From NCBI GenBank assembly GCA_052274345.1, contig DAVZGP010000014.1, positions 1 through 64,000 of the forward strand: a stretch of DNA of 64,000 nucleotides. Reading direction: 5' to 3'. The DNA is from Clostridium_AD sp937920395. Its GTDB lineage: Bacteria; Bacillota; Clostridia; Clostridiales; Clostridiaceae. The position numbers and the translations under genes were made by a program. The notes below the pieces were generated by a model. It ran no database searches, was not told the DNA's origin, and was given only the letters and a program-made list of their open reading frames with translations. Below, one piece after another: positions 42,465 to 51,382 of this stretch; the first letter of the stretch is position 1, and each line of letters starts with the position of its first letter.

Positions 42465-42510
42465 AAACTGTTATTACACTGCAAAGCTTTGTAATAACAG
42501 TTTATTTAAA
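42465..42510 (+). terminator. Intrinsic terminator of the queuosine operon
   Basis: A perfect 14-bp stem (42465-42478 with 42490-42503) followed by ATTTAAAT. The right half lies inside the remnant of an opposite-strand HAD gene. Confidence 0.85.
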
Positions 42511-42563
42511 TAATCATCAGTTATTGTTCCATCAATATCAATACATATATTTAAATTTTTCAT
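42474..42563 (-). pseudogene. 5' remnant of a HAD-family phosphatase gene
   Basis: On the minus strand an ATG with GAAGG ahead opens MKNLNICIDIDGTITDDYL, the nucleophile motif DxDGT of a HAD hydrolase (it resembles the 5'-nucleotidase group). The frame ends after 29 codons, right where the queC terminator begins. Full proteins have about 180 or more residues, so only the first part is left. The ribosome binding site and start survive, and a short peptide could still be made. Confidence 0.7.
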
Positions 42564-42666
42564 AATCCTTCACTCTCCTCTCTATGCTTTCATTATATGC
42601 ATGAAAGGTTAAGAACAGGTTAAATAAAGGTTAGGTTTTATTTAATTATTATTATCACCCGTTGCT

Positions 42667-43617
42667 TTAAGTTATTACATAATAATCCATTACAGAAACC
42701 TCTTCAAATCCACAAGATTCGTAAAGTCCAAGTGCATTTTTATTTTGACGTGCAACTTCAAGAAAAACATTATCAACATCTTTTTCTCTTAATATATCTA
42801 ATGTAGCTAATAAAACTTCTCTTCCATAACCTTTGCCTCTAAAAGCTGGAAGCATTCCAAATCCATAAATAAACCCTTCCTTATTAATTATGCTAATGTG
42901 AACTTTACCAATAATTTCCTCTTTAAGAAGTGCCATATAACTAATAAAATTATTACCTTGCTGAATAAAAGAATTTTCTAAAGCTTCTTTACCCTCATTA
43001 ACTACCTTATCCATATTAACTGCTGTATCATCTATTTCATTTTGCGGCTTTCCAAAATAAATAGAGGTTTGACTATCAATTTCAGCTGCATCCTCAATAG
43101 TTGCTAATCTAAGTTTAACAAGACTAGAATTCTCTTGTTTATTATTAATATTAGCCTCTAAATTTTTTCTATTTAAACCCATTTTATACTCTGATGAAAC
43201 ATATTCACCTCCAATAGAATTGATAAATGTCAATCCCGAAATAGATGTATGATCACATAGCACTAGAATCTCTGCTTGAGATATTTTTTGCCATTCTTCC
43301 TTCGCCATTAAATATAGTTTTCTAAATATTCCACGTCGCCTAAAGTCAGGATGCACCATTCCACTTATTTCAACTGAATTTCCTCCGAAATTACATACTC
43401 CTAAATATCCTACTAAAATCTTATTCTCATAATAAAGAAATTCTAAAAAAGCTTCATCCTTTGTAATTTTTTTTCTTTGGCTTCTTTTTAAATCAAGTTC
43501 CAATTTTAAGTAAGTCTTTTGTTTTTTGTAACAAATAGCGCAAAGACTCCTAATAGCCTTATTATCTTCCTCATCTAATTTTAATTTCATACAAATAGTT
43601 TGATTATAACTATTCAT
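42667..43617 (-). CDS. Tandem GNAT acetyltransferase
   Basis: 316 aa with two GNAT folds. In the first (about 45-145) the acetyl-CoA loop is HPDFRRRGIFRKL; in the second (about 165-316) it is PAFRGKGYGREVLL, followed by VARQNKNALGLYESCGFEEV. Two-domain proteins of this kind include mycothiol synthase-like enzymes, but the substrate cannot be told. ATG follows AGGGGG. Confidence 0.85.
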   Translation of the reverse strand: MNSYNQTICMKLKLDEEDNKAIRSLCAICYKKQKTYLKLELDLKRSQRKKITKDEAFLEFLYYENKILVGYLGVCNFGGNSVEISGMVHPDFRRRGIFRKLYLMAKEEWQKISQAEILVLCDHTSISGLTFINSIGGEYVSSEYKMGLNRKNLEANINNKQENSSLVKLRLATIEDAAEIDSQTSIYFGKPQNEIDDTAVNMDKVVNEGKEALENSFIQQGNNFISYMALLKEEIIGKVHISIINKEGFIYGFGMLPAFRGKGYGREVLLATLDILREKDVDNVFLEVARQNKNALGLYESCGFEEVSVMDYYVIT

Positions 43618-43644
43618 TATTTTCCCCCTAGTATTTCCTTTAAT

Positions 43645-44337
43645 TTAAATTCTACTTTTCTTACTTTTACTAACTCTTTTACTAGTTTTTTTGCTATTCC
43701 TATCTCTAGAAACAACCATCCAAAAATGTTTAATAGTATGAAACCCTTCATAAAAAAAACCTGTTTTACAAAAGAAGAGCTCATCCTCCTTCGTTTTTTT
43801 CTGCACCCTAAATGGGTAATCATCAAGATTTCCTGAGTAGCAAATAAACTTTTCCATAATCCTACAAATATCTGTTGGTGTTATCTGATATGTTTCTAAT
43901 GTTGTAAGCCTTATGCCTGCATTCTTTAAAGTTTCCATAACAAATTCAGTACATATATATGTCTTGTAAACAACATACCTTTTATTATTAATAAGCCCAA
44001 TAGCTTGAAGAAAATTGTAGTAATAAACCTCTGCATCGTTATAAACTTCGTAAATATATTTACTTATCAATTCATATTCTTGCGTTGTAACGGGTATCCT
44101 GTATATGTTAATAGGTACATTTTCTTTTAGTCCTATAGTAAGAGTAAATGCGCTCTCACGCACTATCCCCCCCACAAGAGGATTACTTACTGACAACCTA
44201 CAAAATGAATACATTTGACTTAAATTTTCATCTAAGCTAATGGAGGCATGATTATATTTCTCTTTTAAAAATCTTCTAACTATCTTCCCTGTAGCTGTTG
44301 GTGTTCTTGAAATAACAACATAAATATTTTTTTCCAT
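43645..44337 (-). CDS. YiiX/YebB-like permuted NlpC/P60 cysteine hydrolase
   Basis: 230 aa. His30 in KYNHASISLD and Cys128 in YKTYICTEFVMETL are placed as the catalytic His and Cys of the circularly permuted papain-like amidases (YiiX group), whose His domain comes first. The C-terminus is basic (KKTSKRVSKSKK). No signal peptide, so a cytoplasmic target or an unusual export is implied. The ATG at 44337 has AAGGAG 7 bases ahead. The substrate is unknown. Confidence 0.65.
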   Translation of the reverse strand: MEKNIYVVISRTPTATGKIVRRFLKEKYNHASISLDENLSQMYSFCRLSVSNPLVGGIVRESAFTLTIGLKENVPINIYRIPVTTQEYELISKYIYEVYNDAEVYYYNFLQAIGLINNKRYVVYKTYICTEFVMETLKNAGIRLTTLETYQITPTDICRIMEKFICYSGNLDDYPFRVQKKTKEDELFFCKTGFFYEGFHTIKHFWMVVSRDRNSKKTSKRVSKSKKSRI

Positions 44338-44740
44338 TTCATTTCTCCTTGTTACCACTTATATAAACCGGTGACTTTCATTCTAAGAAGTGTCTAAACT
44401 ATAAAATTCACACAAAATAATAATTTTTAGAATAAAGAAAATGAAATTATTTATATTATAAACTTTAGCATAATTATTTTCCACAAAAACCATCCTTACA
44501 TAATATACTTTTATCAATTAATATATTCTAAACTCATCATTATATTATTCCCAAATATGAAATTTTTATGTAATTTATTATGTAGAAAATATTTATTGAC
44601 AAAATATAAAATTAAACATAATATTTCTTTATTACCTAAAATATAAAATTAAATTTACTATTTAATTTACGTGGTCTATCATGTCTCAATTTAAGATGTA
44701 TAATATATATACACATAATCAAAATAAAGGGGTTACTAAA
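44338..44740. other. Intergenic stretch between divergent genes
   Basis: About 400 very AT-rich bases separating the divergent cysteine hydrolase and AraC-type genes. It must carry both promoters, but I see no clear operator, repeat or RNA structure. Confidence 0.5.
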
Positions 44741-46828
44741 ATGAGAAAAGAATATATAAGTTATATGAATGATTTACCTATAAGTATCTCCCTTAAGAAT
44801 ATAAATGACTACCCGATACACTGGCATAATTCTATAGAAATAATCTTTGTACTAGAGGGCACTGTTAATGTACTTATAGAATCAGGAAATTATGAAGTAT
44901 ACGCACGTGAACTTGAGATTATAAATTGTGATGAAGCGCATAGAATTTACTCGGATGTTGAAAATAAGGTATTAATTTTTCACTTAGACCCTACATTTTT
45001 CGAAAAATATTATGATGATATGAAAAATATATATTTTTATACAAACTCAAGTGAAGAAGGTGCACAAAGAGAGGAAAAGTATGATGTTCTACGAAAGTAT
45101 TTATCTATTTTAGCTTGCGAAGTAATACAAAAAAGCGAAAACTTTGATGATCAGATAGAGTCCATTTTAGTAAAGTTATTATTCCATTTAATAAACAACT
45201 TCCACTATCTTTCATATGACGAAAAAGATATAAAAGAGAATGTAACACAATTTCAAAGATATCATAGAATTATTAGATATATATACAATAACTATATGAA
45301 CAAGATAAGTTTGCAGGATATAGCAAGCATAGAATATTTAAGTTCTTATTATTTATGTCATCAAATAAAAGAAATGTCTGGAACAAATTTAAAAGAATTA
45401 GTAAATAATGTACGAGTAGATGAATCTATTAAATTATTATTAGATACTGATAAAACAATATCAGATATTTCTTTTGATGTTGGTTTTTCTCATGCTAGGT
45501 ATTACAATAAAAGTTTTAAAGATCATTATAAGTGTACACCACTACAATTTAGAAAAAAATATGATATACCAGCTGATCAATTTGATAATTTTAAAAAAAT
45601 ACAAACTTATGATCTCTCTACTTCCATTCAATATTTATCCAATTACTTAGAAGACTATGATAGATTTAACTATACAAATAAAATTATAAAACTACAAACA
45701 GATTTTACTCTCCCAAGTGTACATTTATACCATAAATGGGAAGAAAATATAAATTTAGGTCAAGCAAAAGAACTTATTAAAGCAAGAGAACAAGAATACC
45801 TAAGAACTTTTCAAGAGGCTATAGGTTTTAAAAATGGTATTGTTCAAAATCTCTTTGGAAAAGAAATGAAAATATATTTTAATGAAAATGTAAATTTTTT
45901 AAATTGGAATGAAGTTGAAAAGCTATTAGAGTTTTTAATGGATATATCACTTGTTCCAGTAATAATTTTAGATCAAATTTTTGAAGAAAAAAGTTCTTTC
46001 ATAAAGCTTTTAGAAAGCTTTATATTATATTTTGCAGATATATATGGAATAGAGGTTGTAAAGTTATGGAGATTTCAAAGTTCAATAAATCTTTCTATAG
46101 AATATATAGAGATTTCTAAGCAAATTTTCGATAAATATCAACTGCAAGATTTAATAGAAGAACCTTTTAATGGCCCGGAAGCTATAAATACTATTTATGA
46201 CTCATCATATATGCTTCCATATATTATTCATAATTTTATTAATGATACTAGCAGCTTAAATGCATTAAAAGCTTTCGACACCGTAGAAGAAAACTCAATT
46301 TTAAATAATGAACTATTTTTCGGATCACCTGGACTTCTTACATTAGACGGAATAAGAAAAGCTTCATATTATGCCTATTATTTATTGTCTAAACTAGGAG
46401 ATGAGGTTATAGATAAAGGCGATGGATATATTATCACAAGAAGAGATGAAGATATCCAGGTTTTACTTTACAGTTACAGTGATGAACTTAATACCTTAAT
46501 TAAGTTAGAGGATTTATCTAAAGGTAAAGGTATTAAAAATATTACTGAGAGAAAGATATCCTTATCAATTAAAAATTTGATTCATGACTACAAAGTTATT
46601 AAATATGAAATCGGAGAAAAAGTTGGCTCAGCTTATGATATCTGGTTACGCATGGGTAAGCCAAAACGACTTGGTTATGATGAGTGGAAAATTCTAACTA
46701 AGATTTCTACTCCTAACATTTCCTTATCATATGCTAAAAAAACAGCAGTTTATAATAACATAATAAAAATAGAAGGCTATGGTTCTACATTAATAGTTCT
46801 TCAAGAAGTACAAAAACACCTATTTTAG
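44741..46828 (+). CDS. AraC-family regulator with degenerate GH39-like domain
   Basis: 695 aa. An N-terminal cupin (IHWHNSIEIIFVLEGTVNVL) and an AraC helix-turn-helix pair (about 170-275, SLQDIASIEYLSSYYLCHQI and ISDISFDVGFSHARYYNKSF) are followed by about 400 residues resembling family 39 glycoside hydrolases (xylosidase fold). The usual acid/base motif (W-NEPN) appears as RFQSSINL, and the nucleophile TEWN is not seen, so the barrel is probably a sugar sensor rather than an enzyme. Start ATG at 44741 has AAAGGGG ahead; the ORF begins at 44681. Its target genes are unknown; the divergent hydrolase and downstream MATE gene are candidates. Confidence 0.82.
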   Translation: MRKEYISYMNDLPISISLKNINDYPIHWHNSIEIIFVLEGTVNVLIESGNYEVYARELEIINCDEAHRIYSDVENKVLIFHLDPTFFEKYYDDMKNIYFYTNSSEEGAQREEKYDVLRKYLSILACEVIQKSENFDDQIESILVKLLFHLINNFHYLSYDEKDIKENVTQFQRYHRIIRYIYNNYMNKISLQDIASIEYLSSYYLCHQIKEMSGTNLKELVNNVRVDESIKLLLDTDKTISDISFDVGFSHARYYNKSFKDHYKCTPLQFRKKYDIPADQFDNFKKIQTYDLSTSIQYLSNYLEDYDRFNYTNKIIKLQTDFTLPSVHLYHKWEENINLGQAKELIKAREQEYLRTFQEAIGFKNGIVQNLFGKEMKIYFNENVNFLNWNEVEKLLEFLMDISLVPVIILDQIFEEKSSFIKLLESFILYFADIYGIEVVKLWRFQSSINLSIEYIEISKQIFDKYQLQDLIEEPFNGPEAINTIYDSSYMLPYIIHNFINDTSSLNALKAFDTVEENSILNNELFFGSPGLLTLDGIRKASYYAYYLLSKLGDEVIDKGDGYIITRRDEDIQVLLYSYSDELNTLIKLEDLSKGKGIKNITERKISLSIKNLIHDYKVIKYEIGEKVGSAYDIWLRMGKPKRLGYDEWKILTKISTPNISLSYAKKTAVYNNIIKIEGYGSTLIVLQEVQKHLF

Positions 46829-46839
46829 GGTGTTTTTTT
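46813..46839 (+). terminator. Intrinsic terminator of the AraC-GH39 gene
   Basis: AAAACACC / GGTGTTTT stem followed by a T-run. The stop codon (46826-46828) is within the loop and start of the right arm. A second small hairpin, GCTAAC / GTTAGC, follows at 46856-46873. Confidence 0.85.
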
Positions 46840-46973
46840 GTTATTTGTATATAATGCTAACTCTCATGTTAGCAATTTTGTACTTTTTATCTAGCAAGCA
46901 TGTGAATGTTAAAAAATGCATAATAGCGTAAAATAATATTATAGAAATAAAAATTTAAGGAGTAGTGGATTTC

Positions 46974-48401
46974 ATGACACTAAGTAACATCGCAGAAAGT
47001 AATAAAATGTTTGCTGAGGAAAACATTTCTAAACTTTTATATAAATTCTCAGTACCAGCAATAATTTCTTTAATGGTAGCAGAAATGTACAACATGGTGG
47101 ATTCAATGTTTTTAGGTCAAGCAATTGGTGCTAATGCAATTGGTGCTTTAACCATAGCATTTCCAATTCAAAGACTATTCTTTGCCATATCTATGCTTAT
47201 AGCTATCGGTGCTTCAACTTGTGTTTCACGAAGCTGTGGAGACAAAGATTATGAAACTCTTAAAACAATTATACCAAATGCTATAATTTTAATGTTTATA
47301 ATAGTATCTATAATTGCTGCTAGTATTTTTATTTTTCAAGATAGGATTTTAATTAGCCTAGGAGCCTCTAAAAACACATTTTCTCTTGCAAAAAATTATA
47401 TAAGTATAATCTTAATCGGTGTACTATTTCAATCTTTCACCGTAATTGCATCATATATTATAACATCTTTTGGAAACACCAAAATAGTTTTATTAAGCAC
47501 TTCTATTGGAGCAATTTTCAATGTAATTATAGATTATTTTCTAATAAATGTATTTTCATACGGAGTAAAAGGAGCTGCTATAGCAACTGTTGCATCGCAA
47601 ATAATTGCTTTTATATATGTTCTAATTGTATTTATAAAATTAAAAACAAGTTTGAATTTTTCTTTTAAATTACGTCTTAATAAGGCAATATCTATTGGAA
47701 TAATTAGTATTGGATTTTCAACCTTTATAGTAGAGATATCTGATGCACTAGTAGCTGCTATCTTAAACAATCTACTATTCTCCTATGGTGGAGATTCAGC
47801 TATTGTAACAATAGGTTTAACTACAAGGGTTTCAATGTTTTTGTTTATGACTGTTATGGGTATAAGTTCAGCTATGCAACCAATTGCTGCCTATAATTTT
47901 GGTGCTGGAAATTATACAAGATTAAAAGAAGTCGTTAAATCATCCATAATTGCAGTTTCTGTAAGTTCAACTTTATTATGGGCAATATTTATGATTTTTT
48001 CAAACCAACTAATAGGTTTATTTATAAGTGATAAAGCCATTATCGAACAAACCACTAAGGCTTTTAGAATGGTTATCGCTGTATTTCCTTGTATTGGGGT
48101 ATATTATTTAGCAATTTCTTATTGCCAAGCTATAAATAGAGTTAAAGCCTCTTTCAAATTGTCAATCTTCAGGCAAATAATAGTATTTATACCACTTGTA
48201 TATTCATTTGTAATTGGTTTAGATATGGGAGTCTTCGGAGCATGGCTTGCTTATCCAATTTCAGATGTGATATCCTTTATTACAGCAGCTATATTTATAA
48301 GGTATACTTATACATCACTTGAAATACTAGAAAGGCATCAGATTTTTAAACTTAATAAGATCAAAATGAGAATAGCAAGTATCGCTAGAACTGCTAGCTA
48401 A
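46974..48401 (+). CDS. MATE-family multidrug/cation antiporter
   Basis: 475 aa membrane protein with about 12 helices in two MatE halves. KFSVPAIISLMVAEMYNMVD and AIGANAIGALTIAFPIQ at the start are typical, as are IGASTCVSRSCGD and GISSAMQPIAAYNFGAGNYT. It would export drugs, flavins or peptides using Na+ or H+. The ATG at 46974 (AAGGAG 11 bases ahead) is preferred to the GTG at 46965, 2 bases from that site. Confidence 0.92.
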   Translation: MTLSNIAESNKMFAEENISKLLYKFSVPAIISLMVAEMYNMVDSMFLGQAIGANAIGALTIAFPIQRLFFAISMLIAIGASTCVSRSCGDKDYETLKTIIPNAIILMFIIVSIIAASIFIFQDRILISLGASKNTFSLAKNYISIILIGVLFQSFTVIASYIITSFGNTKIVLLSTSIGAIFNVIIDYFLINVFSYGVKGAAIATVASQIIAFIYVLIVFIKLKTSLNFSFKLRLNKAISIGIISIGFSTFIVEISDALVAAILNNLLFSYGGDSAIVTIGLTTRVSMFLFMTVMGISSAMQPIAAYNFGAGNYTRLKEVVKSSIIAVSVSSTLLWAIFMIFSNQLIGLFISDKAIIEQTTKAFRMVIAVFPCIGVYYLAISYCQAINRVKASFKLSIFRQIIVFIPLVYSFVIGLDMGVFGAWLAYPISDVISFITAAIFIRYTYTSLEILERHQIFKLNKIKMRIASIARTAS

Positions 48402-48476
48402 TATATTTCTTCAAAACAAAAATATAGTTTTGTAAAAAATCAATATAAAAAAATAAAATACTACTTTGATTTTTTA

Positions 48477-49127
48477 TTAGACTTGTTCTATTTCTCCCTC
48501 TTTTATCATATTTATATCTCCATAAAATTGTAATTCATTGTTAATTACAACTATTCCATCTCCGTCATTACAAGTATAAACTATATTACCGGTATTATTA
48601 GAATACTTCTTTATATCATCTAAATACTTACTACTCTTATTCCAATGTGGCATAAAATTAAAATCAACTAAAGCCAAAGATGATAGATTTGATAAACCTA
48701 CTATATCCTCACCGCCAAACTGTGCAGCTGATATATCATTTGCCATCATTATGGCACCTGCGCATAGCCCAATAATACACCCACCATTTTTCACATATCG
48801 TCTTAGCCTAGTTATAAAATATCTTTTCTTAAGATTATTTAAAAAATAGTAAGCATTACCACCTGATAAATATATTACATCAGACTTAAATATTGCATCT
48901 ATTTTATCCATACTGCAAAAATCATCTATATCAAAATAATTAAATTCAAAATTTCCATATTCACGTAATTGCATTTTTGTATTTTTGAAACTTTCTAATT
49001 TCTTATCAGTTATTGAAGGAATATAACTCATAGTATATTTTCTATCTAAAAATATTTCTTTCATTCTCTTTATTAAATTCACATTGTCCTTTTGAGTAAA
49101 CCCACTGAGCAAAACTAACGCTCCCAT
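48477..49127 (-). CDS. Peptidase S51-like protein with Cys in the nucleophile position
   Basis: 216 aa of the S51 / class I glutamine amidotransferase-like fold. IYLSGGNAYYFL and GLCAGAIMMAND are the nucleophile-elbow motifs; in the S51 dipeptidase group the elbow is GxSAGA, but here Cys122 takes the Ser place. His161 lies in FMPHWNKS. It could be a cysteine-type peptidase or amidase. Alone between convergent or divergent genes; no context clue. Confidence 0.82.
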   Translation of the reverse strand: MGALVLLSGFTQKDNVNLIKRMKEIFLDRKYTMSYIPSITDKKLESFKNTKMQLREYGNFEFNYFDIDDFCSMDKIDAIFKSDVIYLSGGNAYYFLNNLKKRYFITRLRRYVKNGGCIIGLCAGAIMMANDISAAQFGGEDIVGLSNLSSLALVDFNFMPHWNKSSKYLDDIKKYSNNTGNIVYTCNDGDGIVVINNELQFYGDINMIKEGEIEQV

Positions 49128-49447
49128 ATTATTATCACCTCACTTTCATATCTCCCATAATCTTAGTTACAAAATGATTATGAAACTAAATTAAAACCTA
49201 AATATCCTATAAGATTTCGATTATTCTATATATTATAACATATTTATGAAAACCTATACATGAACATATAATTAATTCTTTTTTAAAGTCTATGAGATTT
49301 TTTAGCACAATATTCATCCTCTACTACTAATATATGTTGTTTATTAAAAAAAGTGAATTTAAACATAATAGTCTCTAATAATTGTGTACTAAAATAAACA
49401 TGATATATCTGTTTTTTCTTGTCACTTGGATTGTAAAATTTGCTATA
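49128..49447. other. Intergenic stretch upstream of the gltX leader
   Basis: About 320 AT-rich bases. An open frame on the minus strand (49283-49519) has no binding site and is not called. I looked here for a T-box Stem I and found none. Confidence 0.5.
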
Positions 49448-49476
49448 TTGACATCTTGTAAAAATATATGTATAAT
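49448..49476 (+). promoter_or_regulatory. Strong promoter of the gltX leader
   Basis: TTGACA (49448-49453), exactly 17 bases, TATAAT (49471-49476): both hexamers are perfect consensus. Start near 49483, only about 40 bases before the T-box sequence. Confidence 0.85.
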
Positions 49477-49482
49477 TGAAGT

Positions 49483-49586
49483 TAAATGTAATGGAAGAGA
49501 TAAGTATGTATAATTTCAATTTAGGTGGTATCGCGAAAGTTTACCTTTCGTCCTATTATATTATAGGATGAGAGGTTTTTTATTTT
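49483..49586 (+). ncRNA. Short T-box leader of gltX with terminator
   Basis: AGGTGGTATCGCG (49523-49535) is the T-box sequence. It forms the antiterminator by pairing AGG with CCT (49552-49554) and CGAAAG with CTTTCG (49534-49539 with 49545-49550), leaving TGGT bulged for the tRNA end. The competing terminator is a 14-bp stem (49543-49556 with 49563-49576) followed by TTTTTTATTTT. The 5' part is very short: GAAGTT near 49478 could pair with AATTTC near 49512, enclosing GGAAGAG with Glu codons GAA and GAG. A normal Stem I is absent. Confidence 0.78.
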
Positions 49587-49621
49587 AAATTAAACTACTT
49601 ACATAAGAAAGGATGATTAAT

Positions 49622-51277
49622 ATGGATTATTTAAAACTAGCTAATTTATTATTACCTGACGTATCCGAAACTCCAGAATACTATAGAAATATTTACCCTA
49701 AAAGAAATCTTAAACCTAATGCTATGGTTACAAGATACGCACCAAGTCCTACTGGCTTTCAACATCTTGGAGGTGTCTTTGCTGCTCTTATATCTGAAAG
49801 GCTTGCACACCAAAGCGAAGGTATATTTTATTTTAGAGTAGAAGATACTGACAAAAAAAGAGAGGTAGCTGGAGCAATTGAGGATAGCACAAGCACTCTT
49901 CGAGATTTTGGTATTAACTTTGATGAAGGTGTTATAGATTCTAATAACGAAAAAGGTGCCTATGGACCATATAAACAAAGCGACAGAATTAATATATATC
50001 ATGCCTTTGTAAAGTCTCTAATATCAAAAGGCCTCGCTTACCCTTGCTTTTGCACTACAGAAGATTTAGATAAAACGAGAACAATTCAGCAAGAACTAAA
50101 AATCAATACAGGATATCATGGCAAATGGGCTATTCACCGGAATTCAACAATGGATGAAATTACTTCTGAGCTCGCAAAGGGTACGCCTTATGTTATAAGA
50201 CTTAGAGCACCCGAAGAATCTGGCAAAAGAGTTGTTTGTAATGATTTAATTAAAGGTACCATAAGTATGCCAGAAAATGACCAAGACATTGTAATTCTTA
50301 AAACAAACGGAATTCCAACATATCATTTTGCTCATGCTATAGATGATCATCTGATGGGAACAACCCATGTAATTCGTGGTGAGGAGTGGCTTTCATCTCT
50401 TCCTATACATTTACAGTTGTTTGAAATGTTAGGCTTTACAGCCCCACGATATGCTCATATACCTACAATTATGAAAATGGATGGAACATCAAAACGTAAG
50501 CTTAGCAAGAGAAAAGACCCAGAAATCTCAGTTGAATTTTATAGATCTGAGGGGTATCCTTTTATAGCTGTAACTGAATATCTTGTTAATTTAATTAATT
50601 CAGATTTTCAAGAGTGGAGGGATGCTAATAAAAATCTCCCTTGCACAAGCTTTAATATTACCCTTGAAAATATGAGCAAAAGTGGAGCCTTATTTGATAT
50701 TTTAAAACTTAACGATATTAGTAAAGATGTTATAGCTACTATGGATGCATCTACTGTATATGATCTTTATCTTAATTGGGCTAAAAATTATGATGTTAAA
50801 ATGTCAGAATTATTAATAGCAAATGAAGAATATGCTAAAAAAATATTTAATATAGAAAGAGTTAATGACAAACCAAGAAAAGATTTTGTGAAATGGTTAG
50901 ATGTAAAAGAACATATTGTATACTTTTTCGATGATCTTTACAAGAATAGCCTTATTGAAGGATACAATTTCCCTGATCATATACCAATGGACGAGGTAAG
51001 AAGTGTACTTTCAAGTTATATAGGTGTATATGATTTTTCTCATGATAATGATACTTGGTTTGCGACCCTTAAAGAACTTGCTTTAAACCTTGGATATGCA
51101 AAAAATGCGAAAACTTATAAAAAGAATCCAGATTTGTTTAAAGGTCAATTATCAGATGTTGCAACAATTGTAAGAGTGGCATTAACTAATAGAACACAAA
51201 CTCAAGATCTACATGAAGTTATGCAAGCTATGGGTGAAAAACGTGTTATTGAACGATTAAGCCAAGATTTTAAATAA
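49622..51277 (+). CDS. gltX: Glutamyl-tRNA synthetase
   Basis: 551 aa class I aminoacyl-tRNA synthetase. YAPSPTGFQHLGGVF contains the HIGH-like motif and SKRKLSKRKDPE the KMSKS-like motif; FRVEDTDKKREVAGA and RGEEWLSSLPIHLQL are conserved. It is longer than the usual 480-500 aa and belongs to the clostridial branch with a longer C-terminal anticodon part. It may be a second copy or a non-discriminating enzyme; this cannot be told here. The ATG at 49622 with AAAGGATG ahead is preferred to 49613. Controlled by the T-box upstream. Confidence 0.92.
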   Translation: MDYLKLANLLLPDVSETPEYYRNIYPKRNLKPNAMVTRYAPSPTGFQHLGGVFAALISERLAHQSEGIFYFRVEDTDKKREVAGAIEDSTSTLRDFGINFDEGVIDSNNEKGAYGPYKQSDRINIYHAFVKSLISKGLAYPCFCTTEDLDKTRTIQQELKINTGYHGKWAIHRNSTMDEITSELAKGTPYVIRLRAPEESGKRVVCNDLIKGTISMPENDQDIVILKTNGIPTYHFAHAIDDHLMGTTHVIRGEEWLSSLPIHLQLFEMLGFTAPRYAHIPTIMKMDGTSKRKLSKRKDPEISVEFYRSEGYPFIAVTEYLVNLINSDFQEWRDANKNLPCTSFNITLENMSKSGALFDILKLNDISKDVIATMDASTVYDLYLNWAKNYDVKMSELLIANEEYAKKIFNIERVNDKPRKDFVKWLDVKEHIVYFFDDLYKNSLIEGYNFPDHIPMDEVRSVLSSYIGVYDFSHDNDTWFATLKELALNLGYAKNAKTYKKNPDLFKGQLSDVATIVRVALTNRTQTQDLHEVMQAMGEKRVIERLSQDFK

Positions 51278-51287
51278 CATGTAAATA

Positions 51288-51322
51288 AAAAAGGAAACCA
51301 AATATTTTTTGGTTTCCTTTTT
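51288..51322. terminator. Bidirectional terminator after gltX
   Basis: Perfect 15-bp stem (51288-51302 with 51308-51322), starting with an A-run and ending with a T-run, so it can stop both gltX and the convergent chemoreceptor gene. Confidence 0.9.
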
Positions 51323-51382
51323 CATTTATACCCTCTGCCTAAACCTGAAAGTCGTCCACTCTATCTTTATATTGTTATATTT

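Noticed and set aside
49283..49519. 78-codon minus-strand ORF
   Set aside because: Overlaps the gltX promoter and leader, has no binding site and resembles no known protein.
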